Below, in pieces: positions 37,596 to 47,742 of a DNA stretch of 64,000 bases. The position numbers and the translations under genes are program-made. Numbering within the stretch: position 1 is the first letter of the stretch; every line of letters starts with the position of its first letter. Source of the DNA: Agrobacterium tumefaciens (GTDB lineage: Bacteria > Pseudomonadota > Alphaproteobacteria > Rhizobiales > Rhizobiaceae); the NCBI RefSeq assembly GCF_005221325.1, contig NZ_CP039889.1, positions 1,116,001 through 1,180,000 on the forward strand. Direction: 5' to 3'. The notes under the pieces were generated by a model. That model was not told the DNA's origin, made no database searches, and worked only from the letters and a program-made list of their open reading frames with translations.

Positions 37596-38372
37596 ATGCT
37601 GCCCGACCGGGATTTCTTCTTCAAACTTGCCGATGCCGCCAGCGCCGAGACGCTTCCCCGCTTCCGTACGGGTATTGCCGTCACCAACAAGCAGGATGGC
37701 GGCTATGATCCGGTGACAGAAGGCGATCAGGCAGCGGAAACCGCCATCCGCGCGCTTATCGAAGCACGTTTTCCGCAGCACGGCATTCTTGGCGAAGAAC
37801 ACGGCAATGTCGGTCTCGACCGCGAGCATATCTGGGTCATCGACCCGATCGACGGCACCCGCGCCTTTATTTCCGGCGTACCGGTCTGGGGCACGCTGAT
37901 CGGCTTCCAGTCGGCCGGCCGCGCCACGATGGGCATCATGGACCAGCCCTTCACGAAGGAGCGTTATTTCGCCGATGGCGAGGCGGCGTGGTATTTCGGA
38001 CCCGACGGCGAAAAGAAAATCCGCACGCGTGATTGCGCGTCTCTATCGGATGCGGTGCTGTTCACCACGACCCCGCATATCTTCACTGCGCAAGAAAAGC
38101 CCTTTTATGAAAAAGTGCAGGATCAGGTCCGCCTTTTCCGCTACGGCGTGGATTGTTACGCCTATTGCCTGCTCGCGGCCGGCCATGTCGATCTGGTGAT
38201 CGAATCCGGACTGAAGCCCTATGATGTCGGTGCGTTGATCCCGGTGATCGAACAGGCCGGCGGCATCATGACCACCTGGGATGGTGGGCGCCCGGAAAAT
38301 GGCGGCCGCATTCTGGCAGCCGGCTCCAAGGCCGTGCATGAAGAGGCGCTCGCCATTCTCTCAAAACTCTAG
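37596..38372 (+). CDS. hisN: Inositol monophosphatase-family phosphatase, HisN-type histidinol-phosphatase
   Basis: The 258-residue enzyme has the Mg-binding motifs of the inositol monophosphatase family: DPVTEGDQAAE, GILGEEHG, WVIDPIDGTRAFISGVPVWGTLIG and the C-terminal KPYDVGALIPVIEQAGG. The close fit to alphaproteobacterial HisN suggests dephosphorylation of histidinol phosphate. Inositol or other sugar phosphates remain possible. The frame is open to 37473, but the ATG at 37596 follows GAGG at good spacing and gives the usual length. The longer form would reach back towards the small-RNA promoter. The downstream hydrolase gene is convergent, 21 bases away. Confidence 0.82.
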   Translation: MLPDRDFFFKLADAASAETLPRFRTGIAVTNKQDGGYDPVTEGDQAAETAIRALIEARFPQHGILGEEHGNVGLDREHIWVIDPIDGTRAFISGVPVWGTLIGFQSAGRATMGIMDQPFTKERYFADGEAAWYFGPDGEKKIRTRDCASLSDAVLFTTTPHIFTAQEKPFYEKVQDQVRLFRYGVDCYAYCLLAAGHVDLVIESGLKPYDVGALIPVIEQAGGIMTTWDGGRPENGGRILAAGSKAVHEEALAILSKL

Positions 38373-38393
38373 GCAGCTTGGCTCAAGCGGCCA

Positions 38394-39335
38394 TCACTCC
38401 GGCGCGAAAAACGCGTCGATGGCCGCCAGCGCCTGTTTGCGGAAAACGTCACGCTCATGCAGCAATTCGTGGCGTGCGCCGGTTATCGGAAGAAGCTGCG
38501 CCGCCCGGAAATTGCGTGAGAGTTCTTCCTGCGCCTTATAGGGCGTGATCGTATCCAGCATCGGCGCCAGAATGAGGGTTGGAACGGTAATGTTCGTCAG
38601 GTGATCCTGTCGGGTCACCCGCCCCATGGTCTTCAGCGCTTCATAGACCCAGCGTGCCGTCGGCGCGCCGATGAACAGTTCCGGAAACTGCCTGTGTAAA
38701 GCGAGATTCCTGGCAAAACGCCTGGCGTCGGAGGTCAGCGGATTGCCGTCGAAATCCCGCTCGCGCTGGTCCCTGCCGAGCTGAACCCTGCCGAGACCGA
38801 CAAGACTCAAGGCCGTCGCAACCAGCCGGATAACGGACGGGGGAACCGATTGCTGACTGTCCAGTTCGATGAAGGGCGAACACAGCGCCAGACGGTCAAT
38901 CCGGTTCGACAGGCCGGGAGCTGCCGCAAGTGCCGCAAGCGCGCCGGTGGAATGGGCGATCATGAAGAAGGGCAGCCGCGTATCCGGCAGAACCACCTGC
39001 TCGAGAAACAGGCTGATATCGCGCTGATAATCGGAAAAGCGCCGCACATGCCCCACGCCCGGCTTTTTCAGGAGCCTTTCGGAACCGCCCTGCCCGCGCA
39101 TGTCGAAGGTTGCGACCCAGAAGCCCATGGCCGTCAGATCGGTGACGGTCTCGAAATATTTCTCGATACATTCGTTCCTGCCATGCAGCAGAACCACCGT
39201 TCCGCGGGCAATCTGGCGGCTGGCGCGAAAGATCGCATATCGAAGCTGTTTGCCGCCATGGCCGGTAAAATATCCGACGGTGTGGTTGCCGGGAACCGGG
39301 TTATCTTCGCTGGCGCGCAATGTGGCTTCGATCAT
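38394..39335 (-). CDS. Alpha/beta hydrolase, lysophospholipase/monoacylglycerol lipase-like
   Basis: This is a 313-residue serine hydrolase. It has the oxyanion strand GTVVLLHGRNECIEKY, DMRGQGGSERLL, and the nucleophile elbow FFMIAHSTGALAALAAA (Ser in HST with G following). The acid is probably in LILAPMLDTITPY and the catalytic His in ITGARHELLHERD. Members cleave lysophospholipids or monoacylglycerols at the inner membrane face. The frame continues up to 39551. The ATG at 39335 follows GGAAAAG, and an ATG at 39359 is the next alternative. The 380 bases to the next gene contain a 9-bp inverted repeat (39402-39410 with 39429-39437), probably around its promoter. Confidence 0.82.
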   Translation of the reverse strand: MIEATLRASEDNPVPGNHTVGYFTGHGGKQLRYAIFRASRQIARGTVVLLHGRNECIEKYFETVTDLTAMGFWVATFDMRGQGGSERLLKKPGVGHVRRFSDYQRDISLFLEQVVLPDTRLPFFMIAHSTGALAALAAAPGLSNRIDRLALCSPFIELDSQQSVPPSVIRLVATALSLVGLGRVQLGRDQRERDFDGNPLTSDARRFARNLALHRQFPELFIGAPTARWVYEALKTMGRVTRQDHLTNITVPTLILAPMLDTITPYKAQEELSRNFRAAQLLPITGARHELLHERDVFRKQALAAIDAFFAPE

Positions 39336-39619
39336 GGTCTTTTCCGGCTTTTCTGCCATTTCGGGATAGGTCGGCGGCGCGGGAAGGTCAAAGAAAAAAT
39401 TGCCGGAACCGTCGGTTAAAGCAGTCGCGGTTCCGGCGAATAAGACAGAAGAAGAAGGGACGTTATTGCTTCTGTCCACGGAGAATGCCTCCGATGACCG
39501 CAGTTTTATGGCTCTCAAACTGAACGATGCCGGAACCGGATGTTCAGCCATGGTTCATGTTGCCCTCGTCTTTTCGTGCCCCCCTTGACGCCGCGCATGA
39601 CCATTCCCATTTCCTTCAT

Positions 39620-39711
39620 GCGGTCGCCAGAACGGGACCGCGCCATATGTCCTGCCATCGCCAGAATGGGATGCCGGACTTAACCGCAAACAGTCGCTTC
39701 TTAAGGAGGAC
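39620..39711 (+). promoter_or_regulatory. ROSE-type RNA thermometer in the hsp20 leader
   Basis: The last hairpin (39693-39711) folds GTCgCTTC-TTAA-GGAGGAC. It buries the Shine-Dalgarno GGAGG opposite a TCGCT motif with an unpaired G, the hallmark of ROSE thermometers of rhizobial small heat-shock genes. Two further hairpins precede it at 39623-39638 and 39657-39672. They share the pattern (G/A)TCGCCAGAA(C/T)GGGA(C/T), with paired changes that keep the stem. Heat should melt the last hairpin and allow translation of hsp20. Confidence 0.8.
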
Positions 39712-39714
39712 ACC

Positions 39715-40197
39715 ATGCGCCACGTTGATTTTTCCCCCCTCTATCGTTCCACCGTCGGCTTCGACCGTCTTTTTTCGATGCTCGATGGCCTCGGCCAGCC
39801 GGAACAGGCCCAGTCCTATCCGCCCTATAATATCGAACGAACAGGTGAAAACACCTATCGCATCACCATGGCCGTTGCCGGTTTTGATGAAACCGAACTC
39901 AGCATCGAATCCCGCGCCAACGCACTGACGGTGAAGGCCGAGAAGGCCACGGACGAGAAAACGACCGAAGGCGAATTCCTGTATCGCGGCATCGCCACAC
40001 GCGCTTTCGAACGCCGCTTCCAGCTTGCCGACCACGTCGAAGTCCAGACCGCTTCCCTGAAGAACGGCCTGCTTCACATCGACCTCGTCCGCAATATTCC
40101 GGAAGCGATGAAGCCGCGCCGCATCGCGATCTCGTCCGACAGCGCCGATGCGCCGAAGACGATCGAAGCCCAGATTTCCCCGGCTCAGGTCAACTAA
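39715..40197 (+). CDS. Small heat-shock protein, Hsp20/alpha-crystallin family
   Basis: The 160-residue chaperone has an N-terminal arm (FSPLYRSTVGFDRLFSML), an alpha-crystallin domain (YPPYNIERTGENTYRITMAVAGFDETELSIES through FERRFQLADHVEVQTASLKNGLLHIDLVR) and a C-terminal tail. The core Ala-x-x-x-Gly-Leu motif appears as SLKNGLL. The protein resembles IbpA/HspA of rhizobia and holds unfolded proteins in the cytoplasm during heat. The start ATG at 39715 follows TTAAGGAGGACACC, which is sequestered in a ROSE-type hairpin. A bidirectional terminator follows the gene. Confidence 0.93.
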   Translation: MRHVDFSPLYRSTVGFDRLFSMLDGLGQPEQAQSYPPYNIERTGENTYRITMAVAGFDETELSIESRANALTVKAEKATDEKTTEGEFLYRGIATRAFERRFQLADHVEVQTASLKNGLLHIDLVRNIPEAMKPRRIAISSDSADAPKTIEAQISPAQVN

Positions 40198-40219
40198 GCT
40201 TTTCTGACATGCAAAACGA

Positions 40220-40249
40220 ACGGCCCCTCCACGGGGCCGTTTTTGTTTT
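40220..40249. terminator. Rho-independent terminator between hsp20 and the SBF transporter
   Basis: ACGGCCCC (40220-40227) pairs with GGGGCCGT (40233-40240), followed by TTTTTGTTTT on the + strand. It ends hsp20, and the stem may also serve the convergent transporter gene. Confidence 0.85.
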
Positions 40250-40260
40250 CGGAGATCCCG

Positions 40261-41280
40261 TCAGCGGGCGGATGCCGCCGCACCTTCAGCAGCCGCCGTT
40301 TCCGCGATCGCCGCTTTTTCGTGCGCCTTGCGGGCATAACGCTGGGCCAGCACCGCGCAGACCATCAGCTGAATCTGGTGGAAGAGCATGATCGGCAGGA
40401 CGATCGCGCCAATGCTCTGGCCGGCAAAGATCGCGCCCGCCATGGGCACACCGCTGGCAAGGCTCTTCTTCGAACCGCAGAAAGTGATGGTGATTTCATC
40501 CGCCTTTTCGAAACCAAGCAGACGGCTGCCAAACATCGTCACGCACAGAACCAGCGCCAGAAGCACGATGTTGATGAGGATGACCACGCCGATATCGCGG
40601 AGAGAAAACGTGTGCCAGATACCCTCGATAACCGCATCGGAGAACGCCAAATAGACAACCATCAGGATCGAACCACGATCGACTGGGGACAGCAGCTTCT
40701 TGCGCGCCCGAATCCACTCACCGATCCACGGCTGCAGCAACTGGCCAACGATGAAGGGCAAAAGCAGCTGCAGGAAAATCTGCAGGAACGCGTCCATCGA
40801 AAATCCGCCGCCATGGCCGCCCACAGTAAACAGCAGGCCAACCAGCAATGGGGTCAGGAACATGCCGAAAATATTGGAAGCCGAGGCCGAACAGATAGCC
40901 GCCGGCACATTCCCGCCCGCCATGGACGTAAAAGCGATGGAGGATTGCACGGTGGATGGCAGCACGCAGAGAAACAGCACGCCCATATAAAGCGGGGCCG
41001 GCAGGATGCTTTCGGGAATGAAGCCCAACGCCACGCCGAGAAGCGGGAAAAGGCCGAAGGTGACCAGAAGGATCGCCAGATGCAGCCGCCAGTGCAGGAT
41101 GCCTGCAATCACCACATCCCGCGAAAGCCGCGCGCCGTGCAGGAAGAACAGCAAAGCGATCGCGAGTTTTGTCGCAAGTCCGAAATACACCGCCGGCTCG
41201 CCGCTGATCGGCAGGATGGAAGCCAAAATCACGGTGGCCACCAGCATCATGGTGAAACGGTCGGGCAAAAAGCGGGTCAT
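40261..41280 (-). CDS. Bile acid:sodium symporter-family (SBF-like) transporter
   Basis: This 339-residue integral membrane protein has nine to ten hydrophobic segments (MMLVATVILASILPI, ALLFFLHGARLSRDVV, MGVLFLCVLPSTVQSSIAFTSMAGGNVPAAICSASASNIFGMFLTPLLVGLL). It also has the family's GSKKSLASGVPMAGAIF motif. Members of this YfeH-like branch move organic anions with sodium; the substrate is unknown. I chose the ATG at 41280, which follows GGAAAG; a start six codons upstream (41298) is possible. It is divergent from a LysR regulator gene and probably controlled by it. Confidence 0.85.
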   Translation of the reverse strand: MTRFLPDRFTMMLVATVILASILPISGEPAVYFGLATKLAIALLFFLHGARLSRDVVIAGILHWRLHLAILLVTFGLFPLLGVALGFIPESILPAPLYMGVLFLCVLPSTVQSSIAFTSMAGGNVPAAICSASASNIFGMFLTPLLVGLLFTVGGHGGGFSMDAFLQIFLQLLLPFIVGQLLQPWIGEWIRARKKLLSPVDRGSILMVVYLAFSDAVIEGIWHTFSLRDIGVVILINIVLLALVLCVTMFGSRLLGFEKADEITITFCGSKKSLASGVPMAGAIFAGQSIGAIVLPIMLFHQIQLMVCAVLAQRYARKAHEKAAIAETAAAEGAAASAR

Positions 41281-41331
41281 GGGATGTCTTTCCGGCATCG
41301 GTTTTGCTTGAAACGCGCGTTACTATCGCTC

Positions 41332-41370
41332 ATCATGATTTCCGATGCAAAGATTAACAGTTATCATGAT
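41332..41370. promoter_or_regulatory. Paired ATCATGAT sites in the transporter/lysR divergent promoter
   Basis: The palindrome ATCATGAT occurs at 41332-41339 and again at 41363-41370, 31 bases (three helical turns) apart, in the 98-base region between the two divergent starts. LysR regulators bind such paired sites, which suggests control of the transporter and of lysR itself. Inference from layout only. Confidence 0.45.
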
Positions 41371-41378
41371 TTGAGATA

Positions 41379-42239
41379 ATGCTGAACCTTCAACATCTCG
41401 CCAGCTTCGTCATGCTTCAGCAAACCGGCAGTTTCACATTTGCTGCCGAGCGGCTCGGCATCGGCCAATCCACCGTCAGCCAGCATATTCAACGGCTTGA
41501 GGCCGCGCTCGGCCGCCGGCTGATCGCGCGCAGCACGCATCAGGTGAAACTGACCGGCGAGGGTGAGGCGCTCCTCGGTTACGCCCGCAACATGCTTGAT
41601 ATTGACAGCAAGGTTTCATCGCTGTTCAGCGAAAACCGCCTGCGCGGACGGCTGCGGCTCGGCGTGTCGGAAGATTTCGTCGCCAGCCGGCTGACGGCCA
41701 TTCTGGAGGAGTTCATCCGCCTTTATCCGCTGGTGGATCTGGAGCTGACGGTTTCGCTGAGCGGTGTGCTTTACCAGATGCAGGATAATGGCGAGCTGGA
41801 TGTGGTGCTGGCCAAACGCCGTCTCGGCGACAAGCTCGGCCATTTCCTCTACCGCGAACCGCTCGTCTGGCTGGCGCGCGACCCGGAACGCATGCTGAAC
41901 CAGCCGGATGCCCTGCCGCTGATCGCCTTTCCGCCGCCGAGCATTACCAGAAAGGCGGCGCAGGAAGCATTGGACCGGGCCGGCCTCTCCTGGCGGATCG
42001 TCTGCACCTGCGGCAGCCTGAGTGGATTAACCGCTGCGGCAAGAGCGGGCATGGGCATTCTGGTGCAGCCCCGCAGCATGGCGCCGGCCGGCCTGAAGGA
42101 AATTACCGCCGACGTGCTGCCGGCACTCGAGGATGTGGAATTCGTGCTTCAGCCGAGCAAAGGTACGGATACGAAGCTGGTGCGTGCGCTTTCCGATCTC
42201 GTATCGAGCAAGAGCATTGCACCCGGCAGCTTCGTATAG
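41379..42239 (+). CDS. LysR-family transcriptional regulator
   Basis: This is a 286-residue protein. It has an N-terminal winged helix (LQHLASFVMLQQTGSFTFAAERLGIGQSTVSQHIQRLEAALGRRLIARS) and a periplasmic-binding-like effector domain (GRLRLGVSEDFVASRLTAILEEFIRLYPLVDLELTV, LSGLTAAARAGMGILVQPRSM). The gene is divergent from the SBF-type transporter, with paired palindromes between. It probably regulates that transporter in response to its substrate. The start at 41379 matches the conserved beginning of the family. Confidence 0.92.
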   Translation: MLNLQHLASFVMLQQTGSFTFAAERLGIGQSTVSQHIQRLEAALGRRLIARSTHQVKLTGEGEALLGYARNMLDIDSKVSSLFSENRLRGRLRLGVSEDFVASRLTAILEEFIRLYPLVDLELTVSLSGVLYQMQDNGELDVVLAKRRLGDKLGHFLYREPLVWLARDPERMLNQPDALPLIAFPPPSITRKAAQEALDRAGLSWRIVCTCGSLSGLTAAARAGMGILVQPRSMAPAGLKEITADVLPALEDVEFVLQPSKGTDTKLVRALSDLVSSKSIAPGSFV

Positions 42240-42249
42240 ATTCCCTGGC

Positions 42250-42293
42250 GCATTTCCGAACGCAAAACCGCTTCACACTCTAGCTGGAAATGC
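42250..42293. repeat. Dispersed intergenic palindromic repeat (Rhizobiales type)
   Basis: GCATTTCC (42250-42257) and GGAAATGC (42286-42293) flank an AAAACCGCTTCACAC core. This arrangement is familiar from repeated intergenic palindromes of Agrobacterium and relatives. It fills the gap between the convergent lysR and glpK stop codons and may form a transcript end. Copy number cannot be judged from this window. Confidence 0.55.
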
Positions 42294-42294
42294 C

Positions 42295-43794
42295 CTAGTT
42301 TTCCCGTTGCGAAAGGCAGCGGCCGACGCTGTCGTGCCAGCCGGCGATGGCGTTCTTCCGCTCGCTCTCTTCCATTTCCGGACTGAAGCGGCGGTCACGC
42401 CGCCAATGGTCGGCAAAGGCCTTGCGATCCGGCCAGATGCCGGCGCGGGAGGCCGCAAGCCAGGCCGCACCCAGAATGGTCGTTTCCAGAAAGACCGGGC
42501 GATCGACCGGTGCCGCGAGAATATCCGCAAGCCGCTGCATGGTCCAGTCGGAAGCGACCATGCCGCCATCGACCCGCAGCACCGTCTTGCCATTGTCACC
42601 CGCCCAGTCCTTGCGCATGGCATCCAGAAGATCGAAGGTTTGGTAAGCAACACTTTCGAGCGCCGCGCGAGCAAATTCCGCAGGTCCCGTACCACGCGTC
42701 AGGCCGAAAATCGCCCCGCGCGCCTCGGCATCCCAATAGGGCGCGCCAAGACCGGTAAAGGCTGGCACCAGATAAACGCGCTGCTTTGGATCAGCCTTTT
42801 CGGCAAGCGCGCTGACTTCTGACGCAACCGAGATGAAACCAAGCTCGTCACGCAGCCATTGCACGGCGGCACCGGCAATAAAGATCGAGCCTTCAAGCGC
42901 GTAGGTGGTCACGCCATCGAGGCGGTAAGCAATCGTCGTCAGCAACCGGTTGGTGGATGCCACCCGGTCGGTGCCGGTATTGAGAAGCGCAAAGCAGCCG
43001 GTTCCATAGGTGGATTTCATCATGCCAGGCTCGAAGCAGGCATTGCCGATCACGGCCGCCTGCTGATCGCCGGCCACACCGAGGATCGGGATTTCCGCGC
43101 CCAGAAGCGATTTGTCCGTCACACCGAAATCGGCGGCGCAGTCCAGCACCTCCGGCAGCATGGCGCGGGGAATGTCGAGGATAGACAGCAATTCGTCATC
43201 CCAGGCGTTGTCCTCGATATTGTAGATCAGCGTGCGCGAGGCATTGGTGGCGTCGGTCACATGGCGGCGGCCGCCGGTGAGGCGATAGATCAGAAAACTG
43301 TCGATGGTGCCGAAGCAGATTTCTCCCTTCACGGCTTTTTCGCGAAGGCCGCTGACGCTATCAAGAAGCCATTTCAGCTTGGTGCCGGAAAAATAGGGGT
43401 CGAGCAGCAGCCCGGTCTTTTTCGAAAAAAGCGGCTCCAGTCCGCGGCGTTTCAGATCTTCGCAGATGGGTGCGGCACGCCGATCCTGCCAGACCACGGC
43501 GCGATGCACAGTCTCGCCGGTGTTCCGGTCCCAGAGCACGGTCGTTTCGCGCTGGTTGGTGATGCCGATGGCCGCAATATCGAATGCGGCGATACCGGCA
43601 TCGGCAAGCGCCAGCCGGATCGTTTCAAGCACGCTTTTCCAGATATCCTCGGCATCGTGTTCGACCCAGCCAGAGGCCGGGAAATGCTGCGGAAATTCTC
43701 GCTGTCCGACACCGATGACCCGCATGTCGCGATCAAAGACCATCGACCGTGTCGATGTCGTTCCCTGATCGATCGCCAGAATATACCCGCCCAT
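42295..43794 (-). CDS. glpK: Glycerol kinase
   Basis: The 499-residue FGGY kinase begins [18 protein letters not shown] and contains the glycerol-binding [11 protein letters not shown] and [13 protein letters not shown] segments, [17 protein letters not shown] ATP contacts, and the C-terminal [21 protein letters not shown]. It makes sn-glycerol 3-phosphate from glycerol and ATP. The ATG at 43794 follows GGGAG; eight extra upstream codons are open. It closes the operon glpD-glpSTPQUV-glpK, so imported glycerol is trapped directly. A strong stem-loop separates it from glpV. Confidence 0.95.
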   Translation of the reverse strand: MGGYILAIDQGTTSTRSMVFDRDMRVIGVGQREFPQHFPASGWVEHDAEDIWKSVLETIRLALADAGIAAFDIAAIGITNQRETTVLWDRNTGETVHRAVVWQDRRAAPICEDLKRRGLEPLFSKKTGLLLDPYFSGTKLKWLLDSVSGLREKAVKGEICFGTIDSFLIYRLTGGRRHVTDATNASRTLIYNIEDNAWDDELLSILDIPRAMLPEVLDCAADFGVTDKSLLGAEIPILGVAGDQQAAVIGNACFEPGMMKSTYGTGCFALLNTGTDRVASTNRLLTTIAYRLDGVTTYALEGSIFIAGAAVQWLRDELGFISVASEVSALAEKADPKQRVYLVPAFTGLGAPYWDAEARGAIFGLTRGTGPAEFARAALESVAYQTFDLLDAMRKDWAGDNGKTVLRVDGGMVASDWTMQRLADILAAPVDRPVFLETTILGAAWLAASRAGIWPDRKAFADHWRRDRRFSPEMEESERKNAIAGWHDSVGRCLSQREN

Positions 43795-43821
43795 TATGCT
43801 ACTCCCTTTCAAACGCAATGA

Positions 43822-43842
43822 CGGGGCGGCAGAGCCGCCCCG
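43822..43842. other. Strong intercistronic stem-loop between glpV and glpK
   Basis: CGGGGCGGC (43822-43830) pairs with GCCGCCCCG (43834-43842) around a 3-base loop, just after the glpV stop. There is no T-run, so it is better read as an mRNA-stabilising or processing element. It would give more binding protein than kinase. Confidence 0.55.
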
Positions 43843-43866
43843 GTTTGTTCAGATTTGATGCAGAAA

Positions 43867-45588
43867 TTACTTCTGCCAGCTTTTGACCAGTTCGTCGTAA
43901 TTGACGGTGACCGGCTTTTCCTTTTCGTTGGCGATCTTCAGCTGCGGTGCCAGATTGCCCTTCGAAACGGCGTCCTTGTTCCAGTAGTCGATATCGTGCT
44001 CTTCCGCCAGTTTCGGGCCGATATCGCCCTGCACACCGGCGCGCTCGATACGGGCCATGACCTTTTCCTGCTCGGCGCAGAGCGAGTCCATGGCCGCCTG
44101 AGCGGTTTTGGCACCCGACGACGCATCGCCGATTGCCTGCCACCAGAGCTGCGCCAGCTTCGGATAGTCAGGGACGTTGGTGCCGGTGGGCGACCACTGC
44201 ACCCGGGCCGGCGAACGGTAGAACTCGATCAGACCACCGAGCTTGGAAGCACGGTCCGTAAAGCTCTTGTGATGGATGGTGGTGTCACGAATGAAGGTGA
44301 GACCCACATGGCTCTTCTTCACATCCACGGTCTTCGAAGTCACGAACTGCGCGTAGAGCCATGCGGCCTTGGCGCGGTCATCGGGGGTGGATTTCATCAG
44401 TGTCCACGAACCCACATCCTGATAACCAAGCTTCATGCCGTCCTTCCAGTAGACGCCATGCGGCGAAGGTGCGACACGCCATTTCGGCGAACCGTCCTCG
44501 TTCACGACGGGTAAGCCGGGCTTGGCCATATCGGCGGTAAAGGCCGTATACCAGAAGATCTGCTGCGCGATATTGCCCTGCGCCGGCACCGGACCTGACT
44601 CGGAGAAGGTCATGCCCTGTGCTTCCGGCGGCGCATATTTCTTCAGCCATTCAAGATATTTCTCGATGGAATAGACCGAAGCCGGACCATTGGTATCGCC
44701 GCCGCGGGCCACGCAGGAACCGACCGGCTGCGACTTGTCATTGACCTTGATACCCCATTCGTCGACCGGCAGGCCGTTTGGCAGGCCTTTGTCACCATTA
44801 CCGGCCATGGAAAGCCAGGCATCGGTGAAGCGCCAGCCGAGCGACGGGTCCTTCTTGCCGTAGTCCATATGGCCGAAGACCTTCTTGCCGCCGACATCGC
44901 GGCCGGTGAAAAATTCGGCAATATCCTCATAGGCCGACCAGTTGACGGGAACACCGAGGTCGTAGCCATATTTGGCCTTGAAATCAGCCTTGTTCTTGTC
45001 GTCGTTGAACCAGTCGTAGCGGAACCAATAGAGGTTCGCGAATTGCTGATCGGGAAGCTGGTAGAGCTTCTTGTCCGGCGCCGTTGTAAACGCGCTGCCA
45101 ATGAAGTCCTTGAGGTCGAGACCGGGATTGGTGACGTCCTTGCCTTCATTGGCCATGAAGTCCGTCAGGTTGCGCACCTGCTGGTAGCGCCAATGTGTGC
45201 CGATGAGATCGCTGTCGTTGACCCAGCCGTCATATAGGTTCTGGCCGGTCTGCATCTGGGTCTGGATCTTTTCGACGACGTCACCTTCCTGGATGATGTC
45301 GTGCGTGACCTTGATGCCGGTAATGGCGGTAAAGGCCGGGGCCAGAACCTTGGATTCATATTCATGCGTGGTCAGGGATTCGGAAACCACCTTGATTTCC
45401 ATGCCCGAAAAGGGTTTTGCCGCATCGACAAACCATTGCAGTTCCTTTTCCTGCTCCGCACGGGAAAGGGACGACATGTCGCCGATTTCCTTGTCCAGAA
45501 ACTGCTTTGCTTCCTCCATTCCGGCGAAAGCGGAACCCGTCATTGCCAGCAGCATGGCTGCCGTCGTCGTCATCAGATGCCGTCGCAT
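43867..45588 (-). CDS. glpV: Glycerol ABC transporter substrate-binding protein
   Basis: The 573-residue secreted protein has the signal peptide MRRHLMTTTAAMLLAMTGSAFAG and a large extracellular solute-binding domain (FSGMEIKVVSESLTTHEYESKVLAPAFTAITGIKVTHDIIQEGDVVEK; WVNDSDLIGTHWRY; GVPVNWSAYEDIAEFF). It matches the long GlpV-type glycerol-binding proteins of rhizobia in size and context. It captures glycerol in the periplasm for GlpP/GlpQ. The ATG at 45588 follows GGGAGGA; the frame continues far upstream only as a shadow. It lies between the small membrane protein GlpU and glpK. Confidence 0.9.
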   Translation of the reverse strand: MRRHLMTTTAAMLLAMTGSAFAGMEEAKQFLDKEIGDMSSLSRAEQEKELQWFVDAAKPFSGMEIKVVSESLTTHEYESKVLAPAFTAITGIKVTHDIIQEGDVVEKIQTQMQTGQNLYDGWVNDSDLIGTHWRYQQVRNLTDFMANEGKDVTNPGLDLKDFIGSAFTTAPDKKLYQLPDQQFANLYWFRYDWFNDDKNKADFKAKYGYDLGVPVNWSAYEDIAEFFTGRDVGGKKVFGHMDYGKKDPSLGWRFTDAWLSMAGNGDKGLPNGLPVDEWGIKVNDKSQPVGSCVARGGDTNGPASVYSIEKYLEWLKKYAPPEAQGMTFSESGPVPAQGNIAQQIFWYTAFTADMAKPGLPVVNEDGSPKWRVAPSPHGVYWKDGMKLGYQDVGSWTLMKSTPDDRAKAAWLYAQFVTSKTVDVKKSHVGLTFIRDTTIHHKSFTDRASKLGGLIEFYRSPARVQWSPTGTNVPDYPKLAQLWWQAIGDASSGAKTAQAAMDSLCAEQEKVMARIERAGVQGDIGPKLAEEHDIDYWNKDAVSKGNLAPQLKIANEKEKPVTVNYDELVKSWQK

Positions 45589-45662
45589 ATCAGTCCTCCC
45601 AGGGGTTGCGATTGCATGAAGTCTGCGGGTGCGGTTTTCCTCCGCCGCACCTTTTTCCTGCT

Positions 45663-45956
45663 CTAGACAAAACGGAAAACGCCGATGGCGTAGACCAAGG
45701 ATAGAGCGAGAGCCCACCACAGGTTCGGGCCGACCAGCCCGAGCCATGCGAGATGAATGAAGGCGCTGCCGAGCAGCGAGATGAACAGCCTGTCGCCGCG
45801 CGTTGTCTCGAAGCGCAACAGGCCGAAGCGGGGATTGCCGCCGGGCGAGAGACGTTCCCAGAACCACATGCCGACCAGCAGCACGGCAATAGTGCCGAAA
45901 AAGGCTGCCGTCTGCCAAGTCCACGCCATCCAGGTAAAATCGGGCATCTTCGTCAT
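45663..45956 (-). CDS. glpU: Small membrane protein of the glycerol transporter (DUF2160)
   Basis: This is a 97-residue protein with three hydrophobic segments (TAAFFGTIAVLLVGMWFW, LFISLLGSAFIHLAWLGLV, LWWALALSLVYAIGVF). It is the DUF2160 type always found inside glycerol ABC operons of this class. It begins 3 bases after the glpQ stop. Its role in transport is not known. The name follows the rhizobial glpSTPQUV order. The frame is open upstream into glpQ, but ATG 45956 is the only start fitting the context. Confidence 0.82.
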   Translation of the reverse strand: MTKMPDFTWMAWTWQTAAFFGTIAVLLVGMWFWERLSPGGNPRFGLLRFETTRGDRLFISLLGSAFIHLAWLGLVGPNLWWALALSLVYAIGVFRFV

Positions 45957-45958
45957 GG

Positions 45959-46870
<912 letters not shown>

Positions 46871-46873
46871 GTC

Positions 46874-47740
46874 TCAGGTCTCCGCGTCGTGGCTGGTCAT
46901 CACGGTGTAGAACACCCATGACAGCAGCAGGATGATGAGGAAGTAGATCAGCGACATGGCCGCCGCCGGACCGAGGTCGAACTGGCCGAGCGCCATCTTC
47001 ACGAGGTCGATGGACAGGAAAGTGGTGGAGTTACCCGGGCCGCCGCCGGTGACGACGAAGGGCTCGGTGTAGATCATGAAACTGTCCATGAAGCGCAGCA
47101 GGAAGGCGATGAGCAACACCCGCTTCATCTTCGGCAGCTGAATGAACCGGAACACTGCAAAACGCGACGCGCCGTCGATCCGTGCCGCCTGATAATAGGC
47201 ATCCGGAATGGAAACGAGGCTGGCGTAGCACAGGAGCACCACAAGGCTCGTCCAGTGCCACACATCCATGATGACGACCGTAATCCACGCATCGACGGGA
47301 TCATTGACATAGTTATAGTCAAGCCCGAGCTGATTGGCATAATAACCGAGCAGCCCGATATCGCTGCGGCCGAAGACCTGCCAGATCGTGCCGACCACAT
47401 TCCACGGCACCAGGAGCGGCAACGCCATCGTGACGAGGCAGACCGGCACACCGATGCCGGATTTCGGCATCTTCAACGCGATGAATATGCCGAGCGGAAT
47501 TTCAATCGCCAATATGATGCCGGAAAACACCAGGTTGCGTCCGAGCGCGTTCCAGAAACGGTCGGAGCTGAGGATTTCCTGAAACCATTGGGTTCCCGCC
47601 CAGAAGAACTGATTGTTGCCGAAGGTGTCCTGCACCGAATAATTCACGACGGTCATCAGCGGAATGACGGCGGAAAAGGCGACCAGCACCAACACCGGCA
47701 GCACCATGAACCACGCCTTATTGTTCCAGCTCTTTTCCAT
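46874..47740 (-). CDS. glpP: Glycerol ABC transporter permease
   Basis: The 288-residue MalF-type permease has six membrane helices (AWFMVLPVLVLVAFSAVIPLM first) and the EAA coupling loop SIPDAYYQAARIDGASRFAVFRFIQLPKMKRVL. It forms a heterodimeric channel with GlpQ. It starts 3 bases after the glpT stop. Context in the complete glp operon makes the assignment firm. Confidence 0.92.
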   Translation of the reverse strand: MEKSWNNKAWFMVLPVLVLVAFSAVIPLMTVVNYSVQDTFGNNQFFWAGTQWFQEILSSDRFWNALGRNLVFSGIILAIEIPLGIFIALKMPKSGIGVPVCLVTMALPLLVPWNVVGTIWQVFGRSDIGLLGYYANQLGLDYNYVNDPVDAWITVVIMDVWHWTSLVVLLCYASLVSIPDAYYQAARIDGASRFAVFRFIQLPKMKRVLLIAFLLRFMDSFMIYTEPFVVTGGGPGNSTTFLSIDLVKMALGQFDLGPAAAMSLIYFLIILLLSWVFYTVMTSHDAET

Positions 47741-47742
47741 GG

